64,000 nucleotides of DNA from positions 124,001-188,000 of the forward strand of contig CAVTWD010000017.1 in NCBI GenBank assembly GCA_963738325.1. Reading direction: 5' to 3'. The position numbers were made by a program, and so were the translations under genes. The notes beneath the pieces were generated by a model that was not told where the DNA came from, did not search any database, and worked only from the letters and a program-made list of their open reading frames with translations. Numbering within the stretch: the first letter of the stretch is position 1; each line of letters starts with the position of its first letter. This stretch comes from CAVTWD01 sp963738325 (GTDB lineage Bacteria; Actinomycetota; Acidimicrobiia; Acidimicrobiales; Ilumatobacteraceae). Shown piece by piece: positions 28,482 to 36,931 of this stretch.

Positions 28482-29277
28482 GACCGGCCTCCGTCAGATG
28501 GCGACGCCGGCCGACGATCCACACGCACACCGCGGCGAGTCCGCCCAGGCCGACGAGGAGCGCGACGAAGCCTTCGGTGACGGGTCCGAAGCCGCCGAGG
28601 GGCAGCCCACCGCGGTTCTCCGGATGCCGCAGGTACTCGACGTAGGCGGCGATGTTCATCGCCTGCTCGTCGCTCAGGCTGGTGCTGTCGAACACCGGCA
28701 TCTGGCCGGGGCCGATCCTCATCGCCTCCACCACCTGCGTCGGGGTGGCCTCGTGCAGATCCGGCGCGTTCTGCCCGTAGCTCAGCGCGCCGCCGCCGCC
28801 CGCCGACTGGTGGCACGACGCGCAGTTGGCCCGGAACAGCACCCCTCCTGCCGCGACGTCGGCGTGGGCCGTGTCGACCTCGGGAATGGCCGGGCCAGGC
28901 CCGAGCGAGGCGACGTACGCGACGAGGTCGGCGATCTGCGCCGGGTCGTAGGCCGGGTGCTTGCGCACGGCCTGCGAGCCGTTGGTGTTGGCGGCGGGCA
29001 TGCGGCCCGTGCTGAGGAAGAAGTCCGCCGACGCCGCGCCCACACCGATCAGCTTCGGCGCGAGGTTCGTCCCCACCCCGCCCGCGCCGTGGCACGACAC
29101 GCACCCGGTGAGGTAGAGGTCGCGCCCGCGGGCGACGTCGCCGGTCGGCGCCTGGCGGGCCACGGCGGCGCGCTGCGCACCGGAGGCGCCCGCGGTCCGC
29201 ATGACGAAGAGCAGCCCTCCCACGCACAGCCCCGTGGCGAGGCCGATGGCGATGGCGCCGCTCGTGCCTCGGCTCAC
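28474..29277 (-). CDS. qcrC: Di-heme cytochrome c subunit of the bc1 complex
   Basis: A 267-residue membrane-anchored cytochrome c with two heme sites: CVSCHGAGG and CASCHQSAGG, each followed by the distal Met segments (GRMPAAN and GPGQMPVFD). An N-terminal helix (GAIAIGLATGLCVGGLLFVM) and a C-terminal helix (GFVALLVGLGGLAAVCVWIV) anchor it. The di-heme form replaces a separate soluble cytochrome c and passes electrons directly to the caa3/aa3 oxidase in the supercomplex known from actinobacteria. The GTG start overlaps the ctaE stop (GTGA). Confidence 0.94.
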   Translation of the reverse strand: MSRGTSGAIAIGLATGLCVGGLLFVMRTAGASGAQRAAVARQAPTGDVARGRDLYLTGCVSCHGAGGVGTNLAPKLIGVGAASADFFLSTGRMPAANTNGSQAVRKHPAYDPAQIADLVAYVASLGPGPAIPEVDTAHADVAAGGVLFRANCASCHQSAGGGGALSYGQNAPDLHEATPTQVVEAMRIGPGQMPVFDSTSLSDEQAMNIAAYVEYLRHPENRGGLPLGGFGPVTEGFVALLVGLGGLAAVCVWIVGRRRHLTEAGHG

Positions 29278-29864
29278 TGCACCAGGAAGATGGTGGCGAA
29301 GACGGCCAGCCACACGGCGTCCACGAAGTGCCAGAAGTAGGCGGTCACCGTGAAGGACGGACCGAGGCGTACGTGGCTGCTCGCGCCGCTCACCGCGAGC
29401 GCGGCAACGATCATCAGCGCGAGCCCGCCCAGCACGTGGAGCCCGTGGAACCCGGTCAAGAGGTAGTAGATGGTGCCGTAGGCGTTGCTGGAGAGCTGGA
29501 AGTCGTTTCCTGCCCATTCGAGACCGAGGTTCACGAGGAACGCGGTGCCGAGGAGGAAGGTGAGGAACAGCCAGTGCAGCGCGCTGCGCCGGTCGCCGCG
29601 ATCCGCGGCCATGGTGGCGCGGTGCATGGTGCCGCTCGAGGCGAGGAGGACGACGGTGAAGACCGCCGCCCGCCACACTTCGAGATGGACGTCCGGAGGA
29701 GGCCACACCACGTTGGCGGCACGTAGGGAGTAGTAGGCGGCGAAGAGCCCGGCGAAGAACATCAGCTCCGATGCCAGCCACACCACGACGCCTACGGCCA
29801 GTGGCGTGACCCGCGGCGGGAGCGCGTCAGCCGGTCGAGACCTCACCGTGGGGGCGGTGGCCAC
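29274..29864 (-). CDS. ctaE: Cytochrome c oxidase subunit III
   Basis: A 196-residue heme-copper oxidase subunit III. Several membrane helices are visible (VGVVVWLASELMFFAGLFAAY, AAVFTVVLLASSG, LTFLLGTAFLVNLGLEWAG, GFHGLHVLGGLALMIVAAL, YFWHFVDAVWLAVFATIFLV). The signatures SELMFFAGLFAAY, FHGLHV and YWHFVDxVW are present. The GTG at 29864 gives the length expected for actinobacterial CtaE. It begins the ctaE-qcrC-qcrA-qcrB operon, in which every junction overlaps, and is divergent from ctaG across 45 bp. Confidence 0.93.
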   Translation of the reverse strand: MATAPTVRSRPADALPPRVTPLAVGVVVWLASELMFFAGLFAAYYSLRAANVVWPPPDVHLEVWRAAVFTVVLLASSGTMHRATMAADRGDRRSALHWLFLTFLLGTAFLVNLGLEWAGNDFQLSSNAYGTIYYLLTGFHGLHVLGGLALMIVAALAVSGASSHVRLGPSFTVTAYFWHFVDAVWLAVFATIFLVQ

Positions 29865-29909
29865 GGCGGGCGTTCTACCACGCTGCAACAGGGCTACGGT
29901 GCGCTCCCG

Positions 29910-30791
29910 ATGGCGTTGGCGCCTCCGTCGGTGTGGACCATGGTCGTCCCGGACCGGCTCGACATCGCTCTCCTCGTCGTGAGCGGCCTCACGGTCGCCA
30001 TCGGATGGTGGTACTTGCACCGGGCCAGGGAGCTCAGGTCGAAGGGGCGCCCGTGGCCGCGCCAGCGCAGCGCCTGCTTCCTCGCCGGCCTCGTCATCAT
30101 CGCCTTCGCCGCCGAAGGCGGGCTGGCGCGCTACGACGACGTGCTGTTCAGCGTCCACACCGTGCAACACGTGCTGCTCGGCATGCTGGCGCCGGTGCTC
30201 CTCGCCCTCGGCGCGCCGATCACGCTGGCGCTGCAGACGGGCGACCCGGTCGGGCGATGGCGCCTGCGGCGCGCCCTCGATCGGGCCCGCCTGCTCACTC
30301 ATCCCCTCCTGGCGTGGGTCGTGTTCGACCTGACCCTGTTCGCGCTCTACTTCACGCCGCTCTACGAGCTGTCGCTCCGCAACGACTTCGTGCACATCGC
30401 GGTGCACGTCCACTTCGTGGTGGCCGGCACGTTGTTCGCCATGGCTGTCGTCGGGCTCGACCCTCAGCCGGTGCGCCTCCCCCATCCGGCCCGCCTGCTG
30501 CTCGTGGCCCTCACCGTTCCGGTCCACGCCTTCCTCGGCGTCGCCCTGCTGTCGATGAACACGGTGATCGCCGGTGGGTACTACGCGAGCGGCGCCCGGC
30601 CCGCGTGGGCGGCCTCGCCTCTCAGCGACCAGCGCACGGGCGCCGGCATCCTGTGGGGCGTCGGCGAGCTGTTCGGGGTCGCAGTGGCCGCGGTCGTCAT
30701 GGCGCAGTGGATGCGCCACAGCGAGCGGGAGGCGCACCGCCTCGACCGGGCCCTCGACGCGGCCGCGGCCCGATCCGGTGCGCGCTCATGA
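29910..30791 (+). CDS. ctaG: Cytochrome c oxidase assembly protein CtaG (caa3 type)
   Basis: A 293-residue polytopic membrane protein of the caa3_CtaG family (PF09678), required for maturation of the oxidase, probably through copper handling. It has about seven hydrophobic helices and the conserved His motifs FSVHTVQHVLLGMLAPVLLA, FVHIAVHVHFVVAGTLF and PVHAFLGVALLSMNTVIAG. It is the first gene of the plus-strand oxidase operon; its TGA overlaps the ctaC ATG (ATGA). Confidence 0.9.
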   Translation: MALAPPSVWTMVVPDRLDIALLVVSGLTVAIGWWYLHRARELRSKGRPWPRQRSACFLAGLVIIAFAAEGGLARYDDVLFSVHTVQHVLLGMLAPVLLALGAPITLALQTGDPVGRWRLRRALDRARLLTHPLLAWVVFDLTLFALYFTPLYELSLRNDFVHIAVHVHFVVAGTLFAMAVVGLDPQPVRLPHPARLLLVALTVPVHAFLGVALLSMNTVIAGGYYASGARPAWAASPLSDQRTGAGILWGVGELFGVAVAAVVMAQWMRHSEREAHRLDRALDAAAARSGARS

Positions 30792-31585
30792 GCGGGCTCG
30801 ACCCGCTCGAGACGCCCCCGGGCCGGAGCGCCGTCATGAGCGGGCCCGGGGCCCCGCGCTGGCGCTGGCGCGTCGCACCGCTGCTCGGCCTCGCCGCCAT
30901 CGTGGTGCTCGCCAGCAGCTGCGGCGGCCGTTTCTGGTTCCCCACCTCGGTGACCAAGCAAGGCGACGAGGCGAGCGACCTGTGGCGAGTGTTCATCTGG
31001 GTCGCGGCCGCCATCGGGCTGCTCGTGTACGCCCTCGTGGCCATCGTGCTGATCGGCGCTCGCCGGCGCCGCCATCAGCAGGAGATGCCCAGCCAGCGGC
31101 AGTACCACATCCCGCTCGAGGTGTTCTGGACGGCTGTTCCGCTGGTGATCATCGTCGTGCTCTACGGGCTCAGCATCCGCACCCAGAACCGCATCACGAA
31201 CGTCGTCGCCCACCCTGATCTCACCGTCGAGGTCGTCGGCTTCCAATGGCAGTGGCAGTTCCGCTACCCGGACAGCGGAATCGTCGTGACCGGCGTACCC
31301 GGGAAAGTTCCTGTCCTCGTCCTGCCGACGCAGCGAACCGTGCAGCTCGACCTGAAGTCGAGCGACGTCATCCACTCGTTCTGGGTGCCGCACTTCATCG
31401 AGAAGCGCGACCTCATCCCGGGAGTCAACAACCGCATCGACATCAACATCACGACGCCGGGCGCGTGGACGGGTGTCTGCTCGGAGTTCTGCGGCCTCGA
31501 CCACTGGAAGATGAACTTCGGCGTGAGAGCGCTCCCGCCCGAACAGTTCGACGCGTGGGTGGCCTCAGGAGGGATCTCGGCATGA
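30788..31585 (+). CDS. ctaC: Cytochrome c oxidase subunit II
   Basis: A 265-residue CuA-bearing subunit. An N-terminal hydrophobic stretch ends with a possible lipobox (VVLASSCGG), followed by two helices (VFIWVAAAIGLLVYALVAIV and VFWTAVPLVIIVVLYGLS). The periplasmic domain carries the aromatic FQWQWQFRY, DVIHSFWVPHF (His ligand) and the CuA loop CSEFCGLDHWKM with two Cys, Glu, His and Met ligands. No heme c domain is fused, so electrons come from QcrC. An internal ATG 15 codons downstream is a possible alternative start. Confidence 0.95.
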   Translation: MSGLDPLETPPGRSAVMSGPGAPRWRWRVAPLLGLAAIVVLASSCGGRFWFPTSVTKQGDEASDLWRVFIWVAAAIGLLVYALVAIVLIGARRRRHQQEMPSQRQYHIPLEVFWTAVPLVIIVVLYGLSIRTQNRITNVVAHPDLTVEVVGFQWQWQFRYPDSGIVVTGVPGKVPVLVLPTQRTVQLDLKSSDVIHSFWVPHFIEKRDLIPGVNNRIDINITTPGAWTGVCSEFCGLDHWKMNFGVRALPPEQFDAWVASGGISA

Positions 31586-31610
31586 TCTGGCCCCGCCCCA
31601 GGAGGCCCGC

Positions 31611-33257
31611 GTGACGCTCCTCGAGGAACGCCCGCCCACCCCCGCCCCCGAGGAACCGGCGCGGGCCACGGGGATCCTCGCGTTCTGCACGACCACCGAC
31701 CACAAGCGGATCGGTTTGGCCTACATGGCCACCGCGCTGGTGTTCTTCGTCATCGGCGGCGCCATGGCCGAGCTCATCAGGGTGCAGCTGGCCCAGCCCG
31801 ACCAGAGCATCATCAGTAACGACACGTACAACCAGCTCTTCACGATGCACGGCACGATCATGCTGCTGCTGTTCGTGGGCCCCTTCGCCATCGGGCTGGC
31901 CAACTACTTCGTGCCGCTGCAGATCGGCGCCCGCGACATGGCCTTCCCGCGGCTGAACGCACTGGGCTACTGGCTCACACTCTTCGCGGGGATCGTGATG
32001 TTGGGAGGGTTCGTCACGCCCGACGGTGCCGCCAAGTTCGGCTGGTACGCCTACTCGCCGCTCACGAGCGACGTGCGCACGCCGGGGCTCGGCGGCGATC
32101 TGTGGATCGTGGGCATCGCGCTGCTCGGAGCCTCGGGCGTGATCACCGCGGTGAACGTCGTGGCCACCGTGTCGACGATGCGGGCGCCGGGCATGACCTT
32201 CTTCCGCATGCCGATCTTCACCTGGAACATGCTCGTGGTGTCGCTGATGATCCTGATGACCTTCCCAGTGCTGACCGCGGCCGGCGCCATGCTCTTCGCC
32301 GACCGCCATTTCGGTGGCCACATCTTCGACGCCACCAACGGCGGTGTCCCGGTGTTGTGGCAGCACCTGTTCTGGTGGTTCGGGCATCCCGAGGTGTACA
32401 TCCTCGTGCTGCCGTTCTTCGGGGTCTTCACCGAGATCTTCGCCACCTTCTCCCGCCGACCCGTGTTCGGTTACAAGGGCATCGTGTTCGCCACGCTGGC
32501 GATCGGCTTCCTCAGCATGGGCGTGTGGGCGCATCACATGTTCACGACGGGGGCCATCGTGCTGTCGTTCTTCAGCATCTCGACGATGCTCATCGCCGTG
32601 CCCACCGGCGTGAAGTTCTTCAACTGGATCTCCACCATGTGGGGCGGGAAGCTCAACGTGAAGATGCCGATTCTCTGGGGCATCGCCTTCCTGCTCACCT
32701 TCCTCATCGGCGGGTTGAGCGGGCCGATGCTGGCGTCGGCTCCCCTCGACTTCCACCTGAGCGACTCGTACTTCCTCGTCGCCCACTTCCACTACGTCCT
32801 CTTCGGTGGGTCGGTGTTCGGCATCTTCGGCGCCTGCTACTACTGGTTCCCGAAGGTCAGCGGACGGATGTTGAGCGAACGCCTCGGCTGGCTGCACATC
32901 GGCCTCACCTTCGTCGGCTTTCACATGACCTTCCTCGTGCAGCACATCCTCGGCCTGGAGGGGATGCCTCGGCGGGTGGCCAGCTACCTCGACCGCGACG
33001 GCTTCGGCTCCCTCAACCTCGTGTCGAGCATCGGCGCCTTCATCCTCGGGATCTCCGTGCTCCCGTTCTTCTGGAACCTCTGGCACTCGTGGCGCCACGG
33101 TCCCTTGGCCGGCGACAACCCCTGGGACGGCCAGACCCTCGAATGGGCGACGTCGTCACCACCGCCTCCCGACGACTGGGTGAGGCCGCTGCCGCCGATC
33201 CGCTCCGAGCGTCCCGTGTGGGACCTCAACCACCCCGACGCACCGAGCGTGCTCTGA
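31611..33257 (+). CDS. ctaD: Cytochrome c oxidase subunit I
   Basis: A 548-residue catalytic heme-copper oxidase subunit with about 12 membrane helices. The start is GTG, with CAGGAGG 6 nt upstream. The heme a ligand is in MHGTIMLLLF; the CuB centre is WWFGHPEVYILVLPFFG (including the Tyr that cross-links to His) and WAHHMFTTG; heme a3 and a ligands are in HFHYVLFGG. The K- and D-channel residues of A-type oxidases appear conserved (for example VASYLDRDG is past the last helices). It lies 25 bp after ctaC and 1 bp before ctaF. Confidence 0.96.
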   Translation: MTLLEERPPTPAPEEPARATGILAFCTTTDHKRIGLAYMATALVFFVIGGAMAELIRVQLAQPDQSIISNDTYNQLFTMHGTIMLLLFVGPFAIGLANYFVPLQIGARDMAFPRLNALGYWLTLFAGIVMLGGFVTPDGAAKFGWYAYSPLTSDVRTPGLGGDLWIVGIALLGASGVITAVNVVATVSTMRAPGMTFFRMPIFTWNMLVVSLMILMTFPVLTAAGAMLFADRHFGGHIFDATNGGVPVLWQHLFWWFGHPEVYILVLPFFGVFTEIFATFSRRPVFGYKGIVFATLAIGFLSMGVWAHHMFTTGAIVLSFFSISTMLIAVPTGVKFFNWISTMWGGKLNVKMPILWGIAFLLTFLIGGLSGPMLASAPLDFHLSDSYFLVAHFHYVLFGGSVFGIFGACYYWFPKVSGRMLSERLGWLHIGLTFVGFHMTFLVQHILGLEGMPRRVASYLDRDGFGSLNLVSSIGAFILGISVLPFFWNLWHSWRHGPLAGDNPWDGQTLEWATSSPPPPDDWVRPLPPIRSERPVWDLNHPDAPSVL

Positions 33258-33258
33258 G

Positions 33259-33690
33259 ATGCCCCGCCTCAGGCAACGGCTGGAGGAGTTCGGCGTCGAG
33301 ACCCGCCTCTACGGCGCCTTCGCCGTGCTCTTGTTCTTCGGCGCGGTCGGGTACGCGATCTGGTCGAGTTGGGAGGCCGCCGGCTCGGTTCTGCTGTTCC
33401 TCTGCGCGGGCTTCTTCGTGATCGTCGCCGGCTACCTCGCCTTCATGGGGCGATTGGCCCGAACCGAAGCGCGAGAGGCGACCGCAGGGCCGAGCGCGGA
33501 GACGGTGGGCGAGGACGAGGAGCCGTACCTCCCGCACGCGTCGATCTGGCCGCTCGAGCTCGGCGCGGGCATGACGCTGGCCCTCGCCGGCTTCGCTCTC
33601 GGCTGGTGGATCTTCATCCCCGGGCTCGTCGTCACCGTGCACAGCCTCGGCGGTTGGCTGGTGCAGAGCCGGAACCGCGACGCGCATTGA
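33259..33690 (+). CDS. ctaF: Cytochrome c oxidase subunit IV (actinobacterial CtaF)
   Basis: A 143-residue four-helix subunit of the actinobacterial aa3 oxidase (PF12270). Helices: LYGAFAVLLFFGAVGYAIW, AAGSVLLFLCAGFFVIVAGY and two in GAGMTLALAGFALGWWIFIP and beyond. The motif YLPHASIWPLELGAGMTL, after an acidic loop, is characteristic. The stop overlaps the next gene's TTG (TTGA). Confidence 0.9.
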   Translation: MPRLRQRLEEFGVETRLYGAFAVLLFFGAVGYAIWSSWEAAGSVLLFLCAGFFVIVAGYLAFMGRLARTEAREATAGPSAETVGEDEEPYLPHASIWPLELGAGMTLALAGFALGWWIFIPGLVVTVHSLGGWLVQSRNRDAH

Positions 33691-35465
33691 CGAGCGATCT
33701 CGCCCTGCTCTCCAACACGCGTACGTCTGCCCTCGTCGACCGCGACGGCAACATCTCCTGGTTCTGCCCGCCCGCCCACGACGCGCCGGCCTGCTTCGCC
33801 TCTTTGCTGGGCACCGAGGAGCACGGTCACTGGAGGCTGCGACCCGCCGACCGGGCCGACGTGAGCCGCCGCTACCTGGAGGACAGCCTCATCCTCGAGA
33901 CGACCTACACGACCGCGACCGGCACCGTGTCGGTGAGCGACGCGCTCTTGATGGACGCCGACCACACGCGCTTGGTACGCATGGTGGAGGGTCGCGCCGG
34001 CACGGTGCGCATGGACTCGGTGTTGCGGGTCCGCTTCGACTACGGCTCGATCGTGCCCTGGGTGCGCCGGGAAGGGGGCGACTTGCGCATCGTCGGCGGC
34101 CCCGATGCGCTCGTGCTGCGGACCCCGGTGCCACTGCACGGACACGGGTACTCGACCGTCGGCCACCTGACGGTCCGCGCCGGCGAGCTGGTCCCGTTCG
34201 AGTTGAGCTGGCATCCCTCGCACCGCGCGGCCCCACGCGCCGTCGACGTCGCCGCCGGGCTGCGAGCCACCTGGGCGTGGTGGCGCAACTGGGCGGCGGC
34301 GATCACCTACGACGGCGGGTACGCGGCCGAGGTGCGGCGCTCCCTCACCGTCTTGAAGGGCTTGACGTTCGCGCCAACAGGAGCTTTGGTGGCGGCGCCC
34401 ACGACCTCTCTTCCCGAGACCATTGGCGGCACTCGCAACTGGGACTACCGCTACTGCTGGCTGCGCGACGCCACCCTCACCCTGTTGGGGCTGGTCGACG
34501 CGGGCCTCACCGAGGAGGCCCGAGCCTGGCAGCGGTGGCTGGCGCGGACAGTGGCCGGCGACCCCCGTCGCCTCCAGATCATGTACGGCGTCCGCGGGGA
34601 GCGTCGACTCCACGAGCTCGAGCTGCCGTGGCTCCCCGGCCACGACGGATCGCGTCCGGTGCGGATCGGCAACGACGCCCACCGCCAACTGCAGCTCGAC
34701 GTGCACGGCGAGGTGATGGACGCGATGCATCACGCCCGTCTGGCCGGCCTCGCGCCCGAGGCCGAGGTGTGGGCCATCCAGCAAGCCATGCTCGCCGACC
34801 TCGAGCACCGCTGGCACGAGCCCGACGAGGGCGTGTGGGAGGTCCGCTCGGGGCGACGCCACTTCACCCATTCGAAGGTCATGGCCTGGGTGGCCTTCGA
34901 CCGCGCCGTGCGTGACGCCACGCGGTGGGGCCTTCCCGGTGACGTGAAGCGCTGGCGGCAGGTGCGCGACCAGATCCGGGCCGAGGTGTTGCACCGCGCC
35001 GTCGACGAGCGGGGCGTGTTCACGCAGGCCTATGACACGACGGCCCTCGACAGCGCCGCGCTCGTGATACCGCTCGTCGGCTTCCTGCCCCCGGAGGACC
35101 CCCGCGTCGCGGCCACGATCAACGCCGTAGCCACCGGGCTCGACGACCACGGCTTCCTGCTGCGCTACCGGCCGTCGGTGACCTCCGACGGTGTCGATGG
35201 CACCGAAGGGGCGTTCCTCCTCTGCTCGTTCTGGATGGCCCAGAGCCTGGCCGTGATGGGTCGCGTCGAGGAGGCGGCCGAATGGTTCGAGCGCCTGCTC
35301 GCCGTGCGCAACGACGTCGGGCTCCTGGCCGAGGAGTACGACCCGGTCGCCCATCGCCAGCTGGGCAACCGTCCCCAGGCGTTCTCGCACGTCGGGCTGG
35401 TGACGACGGCCATCACCGTGGGCCACGATCGGCCCGGGCCGGCCCACCGCCGCTCGCAACGCTGA
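33687..35465 (+). CDS. Glycoside hydrolase family 15 (glucoamylase/trehalase-like)
   Basis: A 592-residue protein with the GH15 N-terminal beta-sandwich domain and (alpha/alpha)6 barrel. The opening SDLALLSNTRTSALVDRDG matches the family pattern (dxxLIGDxxTaALVxxdGsidW). Barrel motifs: GGTRNWDYRYCWLRDATLTL, ALDSAALVIPLVGFLP, GTEGAFLLCSFWMAQSLA (general acid Glu) and LLAEEYDP...GNRPQAFSHV (general base Glu). Relatives hydrolyse trehalose or alpha-glucans; no secretion signal is present, so it probably acts in the cytoplasm. The start is a TTG overlapping the ctaF stop, which places a carbohydrate enzyme at the end of the oxidase operon. Confidence 0.88.
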   Translation: MTSDLALLSNTRTSALVDRDGNISWFCPPAHDAPACFASLLGTEEHGHWRLRPADRADVSRRYLEDSLILETTYTTATGTVSVSDALLMDADHTRLVRMVEGRAGTVRMDSVLRVRFDYGSIVPWVRREGGDLRIVGGPDALVLRTPVPLHGHGYSTVGHLTVRAGELVPFELSWHPSHRAAPRAVDVAAGLRATWAWWRNWAAAITYDGGYAAEVRRSLTVLKGLTFAPTGALVAAPTTSLPETIGGTRNWDYRYCWLRDATLTLLGLVDAGLTEEARAWQRWLARTVAGDPRRLQIMYGVRGERRLHELELPWLPGHDGSRPVRIGNDAHRQLQLDVHGEVMDAMHHARLAGLAPEAEVWAIQQAMLADLEHRWHEPDEGVWEVRSGRRHFTHSKVMAWVAFDRAVRDATRWGLPGDVKRWRQVRDQIRAEVLHRAVDERGVFTQAYDTTALDSAALVIPLVGFLPPEDPRVAATINAVATGLDDHGFLLRYRPSVTSDGVDGTEGAFLLCSFWMAQSLAVMGRVEEAAEWFERLLAVRNDVGLLAEEYDPVAHRQLGNRPQAFSHVGLVTTAITVGHDRPGPAHRRSQR

Positions 35466-35643
35466 CGTTCGCGCGACGCCCGGGTCCACTCGCGCTCGCT
35501 GATGCTCGCGACGCCCGCGTCCGGTGACCTCCGCGAATCAGGCGGCCATCCGTGCGAATTCGGCTCGGATCGCTGCCCCGTTCGACCGGTGAGTCCTCGG
35601 AGCCCCGATCAGGGTTCAGGCCGTGAGTCCTCCACGGGCCGCG

Positions 35644-36900
35644 CTACTCGCTGTCGAGGAACTCCTTGAGCTTCTGGCTGCGCTGCGGGTGACGGAGCTT
35701 GGCGAGGGTCTTGGCCTCGATCTGGCGGATGCGCTCCCGGGTGACGCCGAACTCGCGGCCCACCTCCTCGAGCGTGCGGGCCTGGCCATCGACGAGGCCG
35801 AAGCGGAGGCGCACGACTTCCTTCTCCCGCTCGGAGAGCTCGCCGAGCGCCTGATCGACGGCCTCGGCCAGCATGCGCCGCGTGGCGACCTCGGCGGGGG
35901 CGTCGGCGCCGGCGTCCTCGATGAAGTCGCCGAGGTTGGAGTCGTCCTCCTCGCCGACCGGCGAGTCGAGCGAGAGGGGATCCTGCGCGATGCGCTGGAT
36001 CTCGCGCACCCGCTCGGGGCTCATCCCGGTCTTGTCGGCCAGCTCGTCGATGGTGGGCTCGCGCTCGAGCTCCTGGGTCATCTGGCGTTGGATACGCATG
36101 ACCCGGTTCATGCTCTCCACCATGTGGACGGGTATGCGAATGGTCCTGGCCTGATCGGCGATGGCACGGGTGATGGCCTGGCGGATCCACCACGTGGCGT
36201 ACGTCGAGAACTTGAAGCCCTTGGTGTAGTCGAACTTCTCGACCGCCCGCATCAGCCCGAGGTTGCCCTCCTGGATGAGGTCCAGGAACAACATGCCCCG
36301 CCCGACGTAACGCTTCGCGATCGACACGACCAGGCGCAGGTTGGCCTGGATGAGCTGCGCTCGGGCCACGTCGCCGTCGGCCCGCGTGCGTTGCAGGCGG
36401 CGACGCTCGACGTTCGACAGCAACGCGTGATCGAGGCGATGGGCGGCGTGCACGCCCGCTTCGATGCGCTTGGCCAGATCGCGCTCGCCCTCGGCGGTGA
36501 GCAGGTTCACCCGCCCGATCTCCTTGAGGTACATGCGCACCGTGTCGGACGTGCCGCCACTGGCGTCCGTGCGATCGGTCGACACCGGGCGCGTCGCCCG
36601 GCGCCGTCGTGGCCCCGGCTCGGTCTCGGCTCCGTTGCCCGATGCCGGTAGGACCGGGACCGGAGTGGGACGAGCCCGTTCCGCCTCGCTCTCTTCGACC
36701 TCGACGACGGTGATGCCTTCGCGCCCGAACGCGTCCTGAACGGCTTCCAGCACGTCGTGAGTGAGCTCGACGTCCTTCAGCACCCGCACGACCTCGTCGG
36801 CCGCCACCGCTCCCCGTGCCCGGCCCGCGGCGAGCAGGGCCTCCCAGGCGCCAGCCGGGACGGCATCCCACGGTGGAGAGTCGGCCGGTGCTTCGCTCAA
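35644..36900 (-). CDS. rpoD: Primary RNA polymerase sigma factor
   Basis: A 418-residue principal sigma factor (RpoD/SigA/HrdB). The N-terminal ~115 residues form an acidic region 1.1-like part; region 1.2 starts at DTVRMYLKEIGRVNLLTAEG. Region 2 includes LIQANLRLVVSIAKRYVGRG, FLDLIQEGNLGLMRAVEKFD and FSTYATWWIRQAITRAIADQ. Region 3 includes RIPVHMVESMNRVMR, and region 4 ends FGVTRERIRQIEAKTLAKLR. The start is a TTG with GGAGG 4 nt upstream. It lies 31 bp after dnaG on the same strand, the classical macromolecular-synthesis arrangement. Confidence 0.95.
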   Translation of the reverse strand: MSEAPADSPPWDAVPAGAWEALLAAGRARGAVAADEVVRVLKDVELTHDVLEAVQDAFGREGITVVEVEESEAERARPTPVPVLPASGNGAETEPGPRRRRATRPVSTDRTDASGGTSDTVRMYLKEIGRVNLLTAEGERDLAKRIEAGVHAAHRLDHALLSNVERRRLQRTRADGDVARAQLIQANLRLVVSIAKRYVGRGMLFLDLIQEGNLGLMRAVEKFDYTKGFKFSTYATWWIRQAITRAIADQARTIRIPVHMVESMNRVMRIQRQMTQELEREPTIDELADKTGMSPERVREIQRIAQDPLSLDSPVGEEDDSNLGDFIEDAGADAPAEVATRRMLAEAVDQALGELSEREKEVVRLRFGLVDGQARTLEEVGREFGVTRERIRQIEAKTLAKLRHPQRSQKLKEFLDSE

Positions 36901-36931
36901 GGAGCCTCCCGCTCTCGCCCGATCGGTTCGC

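Noticed and set aside
33432..35489. 685-residue minus-strand open frame opposite the GH15 gene
   Set aside because: Composition is shadow-like, and the plus strand encodes an obvious GH15 protein in an operon.
35466..35643. Possible fourth copy of the two-hairpin repeat between the GH15 gene and rpoD
   Set aside because: Only a loose match around CCGTTCGACCGG and TTCGGCTCGGATC; the conserved end box and hairpin are not recognisable.
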